15,102 nucleotides of DNA from RGEC01 sp964475595. Its GTDB lineage: Bacteria; Bacteroidota; Bacteroidia; NS11-12g; UBA955. This document shows, piece after piece, positions 1 through 6,733 of the stretch (the first letter of the stretch is position 1; every line of letters begins with the position of its first letter). The position numbers were made by a program, and so were the translations under genes. The stretch is taken from the NCBI GenBank assembly GCA_964475595.1, contig CAYYXG010000032.1, forward strand, positions 1 to 15,102, in the 5' to 3' direction. The notes under the pieces were generated by a model. It did not search any database. It was not told the origin of the DNA and saw nothing but the letters and a program-made list of their open reading frames with translations.

Positions 1-46
1 GTTGTGAATTGCTTTCAGATTTGTAATTTTACCGAAGATTCACATC
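1..46 (+). CRISPR. Terminal repeat of a type II-C CRISPR array (array continues left of window)
   Basis: The first 24 bases match the anti-repeat of the tracrRNA at 5417-5438 in reverse complement, apart from one extra T in the repeat. The ends form an inverted pair: GTTGTGAAT (1-9) and ATTCACATC (38-46), 8 of 9 complementary, which suggests a repeat of about 46-47 bp, usual for Bacteroidota II-C systems. No second copy occurs to its right, so this is the edge of the array. Because the tracrRNA pairs with the 5' half of the repeat as written on the plus strand, crRNAs should be transcribed on the plus strand, which makes this the leader-distal (oldest) repeat. Spacers lie outside the window. 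The exact 3' boundary is uncertain with one copy. Confidence 0.85.
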
Positions 47-77
47 GTACCACTGCATAAAGCATTGGTATGATGTG

Positions 78-104
78 TTTTAACTTGAGATATACAAGTT
101 AAAA
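78..104. other. AT-rich hairpin between CRISPR array and cas2
   Basis: TTTTAACTTG (78-87) and CAAGTTAAAA (95-104) form a perfect 10 bp stem with a 7-base loop. It overlaps the stop codon of cas2 (99-101). It sits exactly where the array transcript (+) and the cas operon transcript (-) would collide, so a role in ending or protecting transcripts is possible. It has no U-tract after the stem on either strand, so it is not a classical intrinsic terminator. The remaining bases 47-77 show nothing recognisable. Confidence 0.5.
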
Positions 105-437
105 AAACTCCAGTTGCCTTGAAACTGCCGGTGGATCCCTGCGATTTCTGCCATGGTACAGATCCACCATGCCAAACTGCTTATCGGTTATGCGAAATAC
201 CGCTACTTTCCCATCTTCCGGCAAATTCGCTTTAACCCGCTTAACATGCGTATCGGCATTTTCAGCGCTTGAACAAAAACGCATATATACCGAAAACTGA
301 AACATCTGAAAACCATCTTTGATCAGAAATTTCCGAAAATCAGCCGCAATTTTCCGCTGCTTGCGGGTTTCGGTCGGCAGGTCAAAAAAAACGAGAATCC
401 ACAAAAAGCGATACTGATTAATTCGATGCACATTCAT
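99..437 (-). CDS. cas2: CRISPR-associated endoribonuclease/integration factor Cas2
   Basis: Product of 112 aa, normal length for Cas2. The N-terminal beta strand with the conserved aspartate is visible as WILVFFDLPTETRKQR, Asp19. The ferredoxin-like fold continues with a helix (residues 24-40) and the strand FQFSVYMRF. In known systems a Cas2 dimer bridges two Cas1 dimers to form the spacer-integration complex. The start ATG overlaps the cas1 stop in an ATGA tetranucleotide (434-437), indicating translational coupling. It is the last gene of the cas operon, with the array directly downstream. Assignment is firm from sequence and context. Confidence 0.95.
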   Translation of the reverse strand: MNVHRINQYRFLWILVFFDLPTETRKQRKIAADFRKFLIKDGFQMFQFSVYMRFCSSAENADTHVKRVKANLPEDGKVAVFRITDKQFGMVDLYHGRNRRDPPAVSRQLEFF

Positions 438-1333
438 GCCGTAAGCTCAGGCAATAATAACCGTTTGCGTTTGCCGGCATACACTTCCTGCAGCGATGCG
501 GTGGTGCGGCTCATGGCAATGGAAAGCGGACTTTTATTTCCATCGATTTTTACATCCATGACGGGTATTTGCAACAGACGTTTCTTGATGGTTTTATCCA
601 GTTCTGAATAATCCAGCCCAGCTGCCATTATTTGCAGTACACATTGGTCCACAAAGGGCCGGTATGGCTCCATCACATCATCGGCCAGGCAAAAGGGATT
701 GTATTTATTGCGATGAAACACCCCCAGCGATGGATGCAGACCGGAACCCATCAATCCCCTTGCTGCTATAGCCCTAAGTATGGCATATCCGTAATTCAAC
801 AGATTGTTGGGTGGCATACCCAATGCATCTCGTGTGAAACCCGGTATTCCCGTTATATGATTCCAGTAAAAGGCTGCTGCCCTGCCTTCGTGATTTTTAG
901 AATCCCCTGCCAGGGTTTCATCCTCCCATTTCTTCATTTTGGCACAAGGTATTTTATGTAATTCCATATTAAGGCGCTGATTTCTGATTTTACGCTTTAT
1001 AAGCTGTTGCCATATATTTTTCTGCAAGGGTATGCTGGCTGTAACCTGCTGCTTCAACCGCTGTGAATAGAGCGTATTGGCCTGCAGCGGCAGGGTGTAG
1101 GCCACAGGCATTTTATTGTTGGCACAATGCACCAACAGCACATTGTATTCTGCAAGGGCTGCAATTAGGGCATTGCTAAGGGTGGTATGGTGGTTTTCAA
1201 TCACCAAAATACCCAAATCCTCTATGGGGACAAACTTAATTTCAGCTCCCGCTAGCCGCGGGCTTGCCTTCATTTGCCCCTGATAGAGTGACAAATGCAA
1301 GTCATTTTCAATAAAAATGGTTCTGGCTATCAA
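434..1333 (-). CDS. cas1: CRISPR-associated integrase Cas1 (type II)
   Basis: Product of 299 aa, typical for type II Cas1. It opens with MIARTIFIENDLHLSL, the beta-domain start common in II-C Cas1. The metal-binding active site is visible as Glu149 in HEGRAAA, a His in GLHPSLGVFHRN (about 207) and Asp219 in DDVMEPYRP. Cas1 catalyses integration of new spacers at the leader end of the array, together with Cas2. The start codon is TTG at 1333: no in-frame ATG or GTG lies between it and the cas9 stop, and it leaves a 4-base gap after cas9. The reading frame is intact. Base composition is noticeably richer in GC than the middle of cas9. Confidence 0.95.
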   Translation of the reverse strand: MIARTIFIENDLHLSLYQGQMKASPRLAGAEIKFVPIEDLGILVIENHHTTLSNALIAALAEYNVLLVHCANNKMPVAYTLPLQANTLYSQRLKQQVTASIPLQKNIWQQLIKRKIRNQRLNMELHKIPCAKMKKWEDETLAGDSKNHEGRAAAFYWNHITGIPGFTRDALGMPPNNLLNYGYAILRAIAARGLMGSGLHPSLGVFHRNKYNPFCLADDVMEPYRPFVDQCVLQIMAAGLDYSELDKTIKKRLLQIPVMDVKIDGNKSPLSIAMSRTTASLQEVYAGKRKRLLLPELTA

Positions 1334-1337
1334 ATCG

Positions 1338-4300
1338 TTACATTTTTCTCACTTCCTCAATTCTGCCCAGGTGATTAATCCTGACTTTTCTGATTGAATT
1401 TATTGGGGATAGACTATTTATTCTCATAAAGGTCAAATTTTTTATATCCTTGTCAGCTGATACTTTTGTTTCTGTATGATACCTAAACACATAATAATAT
1501 GAACCTATTTTTTGCACCCTGAATAAATGCCTGCTGATGATTGGATAATTATCCGGATTATTAAAATCTATGTCAAACGGATTAAAATTTTCACCCGGGA
1601 AAAGGAACATATCATTGGATTTAAGGGTTAATACAAGTTCGCCCAATTCAGGGTGGTTTTTTTGGTAAAGATCCATCCCCATTTTTTTGCGCGTCACTGC
1701 TTCGTAAAGGGAAATTACCTCCTCATTTAGATTACCATCTTCATCCCGATAAATCGCTACATGGTGATTGTTACCGGTATTTACCCATGAATTTGGGATG
1801 GGTTTGCCGGAAGCATCATTCATCAGATTTCCGTTTTTATCCCGCTTTTCATGCAAGGCAATGGCATTGCTGATACCGCTTATTTTCACCGATTTAATGG
1901 CAATCCCCTTTTCTTTATTAAACCATATCGGATTTTCAGTGAGGTTGCTAAATGCTTTTTTATCATCGCCATTAAACTCCCGTAATCTTTCATTGAGAAT
2001 GTGTCTAATTTTCACATCCATCACTTTTTCTACTTTCAGGCCGGGCTCTACTTTTTTTCTGATGGTATAAATGTTCTCCATCGTAACCGTTTTAACCTTT
2101 TCAGGTAGGGTTGCACCTGTTTTTGCGTCATACACAACCGGGTTTTTGGCGATGGCATTTTTACCTGTGAAAGCTTTTTTAGGATCGTTATCATTTTCTC
2201 TTAGTCTTGCTGAAAGTGCTTCACGCATGGCTTTATTGGCCACGGTATTGATCACTTCAGCGGTTAATGAGGCTCCTACTTTCACACCACCCGTGTTATA
2301 CTGCTGTTTTTGTGCGTAAACGGTTTCCAGATGCAACTGTCCGCGAGGGGTTTCCTGTTGACGTATTACCTTTATTATTCCGTTTTTAGTCCGTATTTTA
2401 TTGGTTTGTTTGGTTAGAACTTTTGTCTTGGATTTGTGCGAAACCAGTATACGTTCCATCGTTTGTTTACATGCATTTCTCATATCCGGTATCGGAGCAT
2501 TAAAACGCAGTTTGCCATCTGCCTGCCGACTTAAATATTTATTTTCTGTGGAATAGGTTTCCGAACCCTTATCATCCCTTGCATTGAGTGTGTTTAAATA
2601 TTGCACATAGGCCCGTTTGGTAAATGCAATCACCAAGGCATCCAGGGCATGGTGCCGATGGTCATCGCGCTTTGACCAGTTTTTGATTTTTGTAACAGCC
2701 CTGCCGTTTTTGTCGGTTGAATGTTCTATCCAATCCGGATGTGCCTGATAGCGCTCCAGGTTTATTTGTTTAAGTATATCCGTAAGCCCCCAGTCATCCT
2801 TCAATCTGTCCGTAATTATTCCCGTTGTTGTAGTTACATTTCGTGCCACAAGCATCAGCAATTCCCTTGCTTTTTTTGTAATGTACTGCGTTTCTTTCAG
2901 CTGTCTTTCTACAAAATCTTCGGGAATTTTATCATCGGGCATTAGTAATTTTTGGTACTTGGTATATCCAATTTTTCCCATTTTAAATAAATCGGTCACC
3001 CTGGCCCTATACTGATTAAATTCATCAGCTGTATTTCCATATTTATCCAATAAAAAAGAGAACGCTGTTTTCTTACTTTTTTCAATATTTAGCGCTCTTT
3101 CGCACAATACTTTATTGCTTCTGGAATCATCAAATAATCGGCTTTGGGGAATAATATGGTCTATATCATAGTCAGCATCAAATAATTTGTTGGCAGGAAT
3201 GGTCTTACCGGAATAAACAGAAATACCGCCGCATTCTTCCCATAATTTATACCGTAATACATTGTTTTTGGTTGCATAAGATTCTCCAAATTCTTCTCTT
3301 ATGCGCTTTTTTATCGTTTCTGTTTGCTTGGTATTATCTGCGATAGTATTGATAATATTTTTGCGCTGCTCGGCATTGGATTTCAATTCTCTTGCAAGCT
3401 CAATTCTCACCTCATCAGGCCTGCCCAGTTCAGGATGTTGTATAATTGCATTAACCACATTCACCATCTGGTTTAATATTTTTTCTACCACCGGATTTCT
3501 AAGTGTATTCTTTCTAATTTCAGACAGTTTCTCTTTTAAAACCCTGCTATTAATTTTTTCTATATCCATGGATGAAGAATGATTATATCCGGCCATTTCA
3601 GCAGCTTTACTATACATTAAACCATCCATTAAATGTGGCAATATTTTTTTAATGGCTTTTGTGCTTAAACTACCATAATCTACTTCCAGTGGTACTGCGG
3701 TAAAGTCATTAATCCAGTTTTCCGGTAAACCAATTTTTTCTTTCAGCCATCTCTTTACAAATGCATCTTCTTCTGCAGAATAAATCACATGCCATAACTG
3801 GTAAAAAATGGATTGTTCAGCAGCATTAATATCCGTTACAGCGAATGGAAAATCAAATAAATTGGAAGGTAAACCGGCATGCTGCAGCAATTCTTTAATT
3901 CCCTCTTCAAACTGTTCAGGATTTTTTAGATCACGCTCCAGGCTATGCCCTTCCTCTTCGGCAATTTTTAAAAACACATCAAGAAAAGCTGCCCTGGTTC
4001 TATTTCCTTGTATTTCTTTAAAATTAACCGTGTATTCTTTGCCTAGTCCAAATATTTTTAACAGATCACTTTGCTTGATTTTGTCACGCTGATTAAGAAA
4101 TAAAAATAAATACTGTTTTTGATCTTCATTTAATTCAAATGGCTCATTGGTTTTAATGTTTGTGAAATTTATGGCATTTATATTTTGCCAGATTCTAAAC
4201 AATTGAAAATAAGGAGAAGACTTGGGGGCAACAATTCTATTGGTTTCAAATTCACATTTTGCGATAAGGTGCTTTTGGCTTCTCAGTTTGCGCTGATAGA

Positions 4301-5393
4301 AAATGGTTATATCACGAATTTCATTTTTTAATTCATCGGTCAGTTCAGAATGAAAATTTGACTGCGTTTTCCAGATGGTATCAAATTCATCCAAATAATC
4401 CTGCCGAGAAAAGATGAGTCCTTTAATGGGATTTAGAGGATTTTCATTGATTTTCTCCAATAAATACTGCCCTACTGTCTGATGATTCATCATCAATATT
4501 TTACTCCTGTCACTAATAGCAGCAAGGTAACCACTGCCCCCACTGATCTGACCCTTAATTTCTTTGATAATAAGCGCTAATTCTTCAGGCTCTATTCTTT
4601 CAGAAACAGCTTTATTCCTTAGCTGATATAAGTGTTTTATTCTTTCAGAGCGCACCCCTTTGTTTTCGGCCAGTTCCACTCCCATTTCTTTGTTAAAATA
4701 TGCTGAAACCGCGTTGCCCTGTAGGTTTATCAACTTCTCAATAACTGAGTCAGATAATATATTGGGATGATATTGTTTTTGATGATGAATAATACGTTCA
4801 ACTTCTGCCTGTAAATCCGAAGGATAAAACTGGGGAATCTTGGCAAATCCTTTTTGGATAAAATATTCGTGTACCCATTGGCCGGGAGTTATTTTACGTT
4901 CATAAAGTTCTTTCGCCAGATGCATGCTATCAATGGCCACTCCATTCTCAGCAATGAATTTATCCTTGGGTGAACTTTTATAACCACGCTTTTTATTGAT
5001 CATTAGAAAAACTTTCAGCAGTTCCTCCATGCTTACCTTATCAGTCGTAGCTTTGGCACGTAGATTCAGCGTAGTATGGGTAGAATTCTTACCCTCTTCA
5101 GCATATTTATAATTATCTGCAATCCAGGCATTTCTTTTAAAAATCTCAATCAGGGCATTTCTGCGGAGTTTATATCGCTGAAGATTTCTTCTTGCACTTC
5201 TTGAAAGCCTCCTTCCCGCGTTAAGAGAAATATTCTGTCCGGCACCAAACTCTGATATTTCTTCGTTAGACAAAGGAACTAAACGAACTCCGGCATTTAT
5301 AATGCTTGAAGATTCTTGTTGTGTTTCAGCCTCATTAATGATGGCCCAGCCGATGGAAGTTGTGCCTAAATCAAGTCCAAGTATTTTTTTCAT
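1338..5393 (-). CDS. cas9: Type II-C CRISPR effector endonuclease Cas9
   Basis: Product of 1351 aa; large for II-C in general but usual for the Bacteroidota branch. RuvC-I is at the N terminus (ILGLDLGTTSIGWA, Asp8). The arginine-rich bridge helix lies at about 59-87 (GRRLSRSARRNLQRYKLRR), and a long alpha-helical recognition lobe follows to about 650. RuvC-II is VRIELAREL with Glu665. The HNH domain shows YDIDHIIPQS with Asp745/His746, and Asn769 follows. RuvC-III is DHRHHALDAL with His915/Asp918. All nuclease residues expected for an active enzyme are present. The C-terminal WED/PAM-interacting part runs from about 950 and contains a duplicated module (1056-1103 and 1127-1171). Start is ATG at 5393. 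It should act with the divergently encoded tracrRNA and crRNAs to cut target DNA. No convincing cas9 promoter was found. The middle of the gene is very AT-rich. Confidence 0.98.
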   Translation of the reverse strand: MKKILGLDLGTTSIGWAIINEAETQQESSSIINAGVRLVPLSNEEISEFGAGQNISLNAGRRLSRSARRNLQRYKLRRNALIEIFKRNAWIADNYKYAEEGKNSTHTTLNLRAKATTDKVSMEELLKVFLMINKKRGYKSSPKDKFIAENGVAIDSMHLAKELYERKITPGQWVHEYFIQKGFAKIPQFYPSDLQAEVERIIHHQKQYHPNILSDSVIEKLINLQGNAVSAYFNKEMGVELAENKGVRSERIKHLYQLRNKAVSERIEPEELALIIKEIKGQISGGSGYLAAISDRSKILMMNHQTVGQYLLEKINENPLNPIKGLIFSRQDYLDEFDTIWKTQSNFHSELTDELKNEIRDITIFYQRKLRSQKHLIAKCEFETNRIVAPKSSPYFQLFRIWQNINAINFTNIKTNEPFELNEDQKQYLFLFLNQRDKIKQSDLLKIFGLGKEYTVNFKEIQGNRTRAAFLDVFLKIAEEEGHSLERDLKNPEQFEEGIKELLQHAGLPSNLFDFPFAVTDINAAEQSIFYQLWHVIYSAEEDAFVKRWLKEKIGLPENWINDFTAVPLEVDYGSLSTKAIKKILPHLMDGLMYSKAAEMAGYNHSSSMDIEKINSRVLKEKLSEIRKNTLRNPVVEKILNQMVNVVNAIIQHPELGRPDEVRIELARELKSNAEQRKNIINTIADNTKQTETIKKRIREEFGESYATKNNVLRYKLWEECGGISVYSGKTIPANKLFDADYDIDHIIPQSRLFDDSRSNKVLCERALNIEKSKKTAFSFLLDKYGNTADEFNQYRARVTDLFKMGKIGYTKYQKLLMPDDKIPEDFVERQLKETQYITKKARELLMLVARNVTTTTGIITDRLKDDWGLTDILKQINLERYQAHPDWIEHSTDKNGRAVTKIKNWSKRDDHRHHALDALVIAFTKRAYVQYLNTLNARDDKGSETYSTENKYLSRQADGKLRFNAPIPDMRNACKQTMERILVSHKSKTKVLTKQTNKIRTKNGIIKVIRQQETPRGQLHLETVYAQKQQYNTGGVKVGASLTAEVINTVANKAMREALSARLRENDNDPKKAFTGKNAIAKNPVVYDAKTGATLPEKVKTVTMENIYTIRKKVEPGLKVEKVMDVKIRHILNERLREFNGDDKKAFSNLTENPIWFNKEKGIAIKSVKISGISNAIALHEKRDKNGNLMNDASGKPIPNSWVNTGNNHHVAIYRDEDGNLNEEVISLYEAVTRKKMGMDLYQKNHPELGELVLTLKSNDMFLFPGENFNPFDIDFNNPDNYPIISRHLFRVQKIGSYYYVFRYHTETKVSADKDIKNLTFMRINSLSPINSIRKVRINHLGRIEEVRKM

Positions 5394-5404
5394 TTTGTTT
5401 TCTA

Positions 5405-5412
5405 TATATTTG
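5405..5412 (+). promoter_or_regulatory. -7 box of the tracrRNA promoter, overlapping a dyad
   Basis: TATATTTG fits the Bacteroidota -7 consensus TAnnTTTG exactly. It lies 4 bases before the anti-repeat, so transcription would start near 5417-5419 at the beginning of the functional RNA. No good -33 TTTG was seen; the expected position falls inside the first codons of cas9. The box overlaps a perfect dyad, ATTTGT-ATC-ACAAAT (5408-5422), which could be an operator or simply the RNA's first bases. Confidence 0.65.
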
Positions 5413-5416
5413 TATC

Positions 5417-5498
5417 ACAAATCTGAAGCAATTCACAATAAGGATTATTCCGTTGTTGTGAAACATTACGGGCGGGGTTACACTCGCCCGTCTTTTTT
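5417..5498 (+). ncRNA. tracrRNA of the type II-C system
   Basis: Divergent from cas9. The 5' part (5417-5438) is the anti-repeat: its reverse complement matches repeat bases 2-24 with a single-base bulge and no mismatch. Next comes AAGGATTATTCCG (5440-5452), a small GGA/TCC hairpin resembling the nexus of Bacteroidota II-C tracrRNAs, then a linker, then a 7 bp stem ACGGGCG/CGCCCGT (5468-5474 with 5485-5491) followed by six T (5493-5498), an intrinsic terminator. Total about 82 nt. The RNA pairs with the pre-crRNA repeat and loads Cas9. The 5' end is inferred from the -7 box. Confidence 0.92.
5468..5498 (+). terminator. Rho-independent terminator of tracrRNA
   Basis: Seven perfect base pairs ACGGGCG/CGCCCGT around a 10-base loop, followed by C and six T. 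It forms the 3' hairpin of the tracrRNA. For a minus-strand transcript entering cas9 from the right it lies in the leader, but the A-tract/U-tract arrangement does not favour termination in that direction. Confidence 0.9.
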
Positions 5499-5642
5499 AC
5501 TCCGCAGGCAAGTTAGCTATTTTACTTGTAATTCAAAGCTTTTTCTGTAGATTAAACTGCAAAAAAGTGTTTGTATCGTTTTCAAAATAATCTAACTTTC
5601 ACAAAACGCCTAAAAACGGTCAACCTTATTCAGGCACGGACA

Positions 5643-5674
5643 AACTCTTAACTCTCAACTCCTAACTCTCAACT
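5643..5674. repeat. Imperfect 7 bp tandem repeat (AACTCTC)
   Basis: About 4.5 units: AACTCTT, AACTCTC, AACTCCT, AACTCTC, AACT, starting at 5643, 5650, 5657, 5664 and 5671. It lies in the non-coding stretch 5499-5851 between tracrRNA and tRNA-Pro. The part before it (5499-5642) is AT-rich with no ORF, RNA or promoter that I can support. Function unknown. Confidence 0.7.
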
Positions 5675-5686
5675 GAATTGTTACTC

Positions 5687-5850
5687 GGCTGCGCCTCGTG
5701 ATCTTTAGGGGGGTGGGCTGCAACGAAAAGCCTGAATACGCTGCGCGTCTTCGAACTTTTTTACGCATGTCCTTCACTTGCTCCCGGCTACGCCGCGGCA
5801 GACTTGGCCTTGCGTAAAAAAGCCCCGGCTATCGCCGAGGCTTTTCGTTG
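5687..5850. repeat. REP-like palindrome cluster with nested inverted repeats
   Basis: Three related GGC/GCC hairpins occur: GGC-TGC-GCC (5687-5695), CGGC-TAC-GCCG (5785-5795), and CGGC-TATC-GCCG (5826-5837). The last two share an almost identical 17-18 base context (5783-5799 and 5824-5841). Around them are two nested perfect inverted repeats: CAACGAAAAGCC (5721-5732) with GGCTTTTCGTTG (5839-5850), and TTTTTTACGCA (5757-5767) with TGCGTAAAAAA (5811-5821). The block ends one base before the tRNA. It resembles extragenic palindromic elements, but no family can be assigned from one locus. Confidence 0.6.
5816..5845 (-). terminator. Terminator downstream of tRNA-Pro (possibly bidirectional)
   Basis: On the minus strand: AAAAGCC-T-CGGC, loop GATA, GCCG-G-GGCTTTTTT. 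The stem has 3+4 GC pairs around one mismatch and ends in six T, 7 bases after the tRNA 3' end. On the plus strand it ends in four T, so it could also stop transcripts from the left. Confidence 0.8.
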
Positions 5851-5851
5851 G

Positions 5852-5925
5852 TCGGGATGACAAGATTCGAACTTGCGACCCCTTGCACCCCATGCAAGTG
5901 CGCTACCGGGCTGCGCTACATCCCG
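5852..5925 (-). tRNA. tRNA-Pro (anticodon GGG)
   Basis: A complete 74-nt cloverleaf on the minus strand. Acceptor CGGGATG pairs with CATCCCG, with discriminator A. The D-stem is GCGC/GCGC. Anticodon stem CTTGC/GCAAG carries loop ATGGGGT, giving anticodon GGG. The T-arm is GCAAG-TTCGAAT-CTTGT. No CCA is encoded. It decodes CCC/CCU proline codons. It has its own promoter upstream and a terminator downstream, so it is a monocistronic gene. Confidence 0.95.
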
Positions 5926-5997
5926 ATGTGGTTTTTTTCCGGTATCTGCGACACTTTCTGCCGCCGGCATGGGATCGGGTCTCCCGTTAAGGGGCTG

Positions 5998-6029
5998 CAA
6001 AAGTAACATAAAGATGGCAATTCAGCAAA
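5998..6029 (-). promoter_or_regulatory. Promoter of tRNA-Pro (-33/-7)
   Basis: On the minus strand TTTG (6026-6029) is followed after exactly 20 bases by TACTTTTG (5998-6005), both matching the Bacteroidota promoter consensus (TTTG / TAnnTTTG). The start would be near 5992, giving a 5' leader of about 65 nt before the tRNA. The same 20-base spacing is seen at 13199-13230. Confidence 0.75.
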
Positions 6030-6069
6030 AGTTAACCACCAATTGATGCCACTTTCCGCTTCTTTCCCG

Positions 6070-6077
6070 CATATTTG
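6070..6077 (+). promoter_or_regulatory. -7 box of the cytochrome c gene
   Basis: CATATTTG matches TAnnTTTG at 7 of 8 positions and continues as TTTGCAGT-ATG. Only 4 bases separate it from the start codon at 6082, so the mRNA would be leaderless or nearly so. No -33 at ideal distance; ATTG at 6042-6045 is 24 bases away. Confidence 0.5.
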
Positions 6078-6081
6078 CAGT

Positions 6082-6708
6082 ATGGAAACCGGATTTCTTC
6101 ATCTTCACAAAACAACCGTTATTCTCTTTCTGGCCCTCTACCTCTTTAAATGGGTTGCCCTAACCTTCAATGTGGAAGGCATAAAAGCTTTCTTTGCCAA
6201 AAAAGGATTGCGCATCTTTGAAATGGTTATCAGCACCCTGTTTCTGGTGACCGGCATTTACTTACTGGTAAAAATGCCTGCAGAACTCCGTACCAACCTG
6301 CTCTGGATTAAAATCGCCCTCGTATTTGCCTCCATACCCCTTGCAGTGATTGGCTTTAAGCGTAGTAACAAAATTCTCGCTACCCTGAGCGTCCTGCTCA
6401 TTATCACTTCATACGGCCTGGCCGAAATGCATAAAAAGAAGAAAGGCAAATCCGCAACCCTTGAAGCTACTGCCTCCCTCAGCGGACAGGAAATCTATGC
6501 CAAACTCAATTGCGCCATTTGTCACGGACAAGACGGTAAGCTCATGCTGAACGGTGCCAAGGACCTCACTAAATCAGCCCTCAGCCGCGCCGATATCGAA
6601 CACCAGATTCTCAATGGCAAAAATGCCATGCCTGCCTACAAAGATGCACTGACCCCCGAGCAACTCAAATCGCTCACGGATTATGTAACATCGCTAAAGC
6701 AGCAATAA
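6082..6708 (+). CDS. SirB-like four-helix membrane protein fused to cytochrome c
   Basis: Product of 208 aa from ATG 6082. A longer reading frame begins at TTG 6043, but it would start upstream of the -7 box, so 6082 is preferred. Residues 10-115 contain four hydrophobic helices (about 11-29, 45-63, 73-92, 97-113) that resemble the SirB-like family. A charged linker follows (KKKKGK, 118-123), then a class I cytochrome c domain: haem motif CAICH (144-148) and the likely axial Met183 in NAMPAY. The C terminus ends in the helix usual for small cytochromes. It probably sits in the inner membrane with the haem domain in the periplasm and transfers electrons; the partner is unknown. It stands alone, convergent with the dehydrogenase gene. 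Haem binding is seen directly; the SirB relation is a recognition from pattern. Confidence 0.85.
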   Translation: METGFLHLHKTTVILFLALYLFKWVALTFNVEGIKAFFAKKGLRIFEMVISTLFLVTGIYLLVKMPAELRTNLLWIKIALVFASIPLAVIGFKRSNKILATLSVLLIITSYGLAEMHKKKKGKSATLEATASLSGQEIYAKLNCAICHGQDGKLMLNGAKDLTKSALSRADIEHQILNGKNAMPAYKDALTPEQLKSLTDYVTSLKQQ

Positions 6709-6733
6709 AGATAGTTTTTCTAAAAAACCTTTA

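Noticed and set aside
47..98. A further spacer-repeat unit after the terminal repeat
   Set aside because: No second repeat-like sequence follows; only an AT-rich hairpin is present.
5583..5590. Candidate cas9 -7 box TTATTTTG on the minus strand
   Set aside because: It differs from TAnnTTTG at the second position and has no -33 element at suitable distance.
5750..5758. TTCGAACTT shared with the T-arm of tRNA-Pro (5866-5874), as a possible att remnant
   Set aside because: Only 9 bases match, they are not at the tRNA 3' end, and no integrase is in the window.
5778..6009. Open reading frames on both strands over the tRNA-Pro, one containing an IRTCDPLHPMQVRYRAA-like peptide
   Set aside because: These are translations of the tRNA gene and its flanks, a well-known annotation artefact.
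6043..6081. Upstream TTG start adding 13 residues to the cytochrome protein
   Set aside because: It would place the start upstream of the -7 box, and the ATG at 6082 fits the TTTGCAGTATG pattern seen elsewhere in the window.
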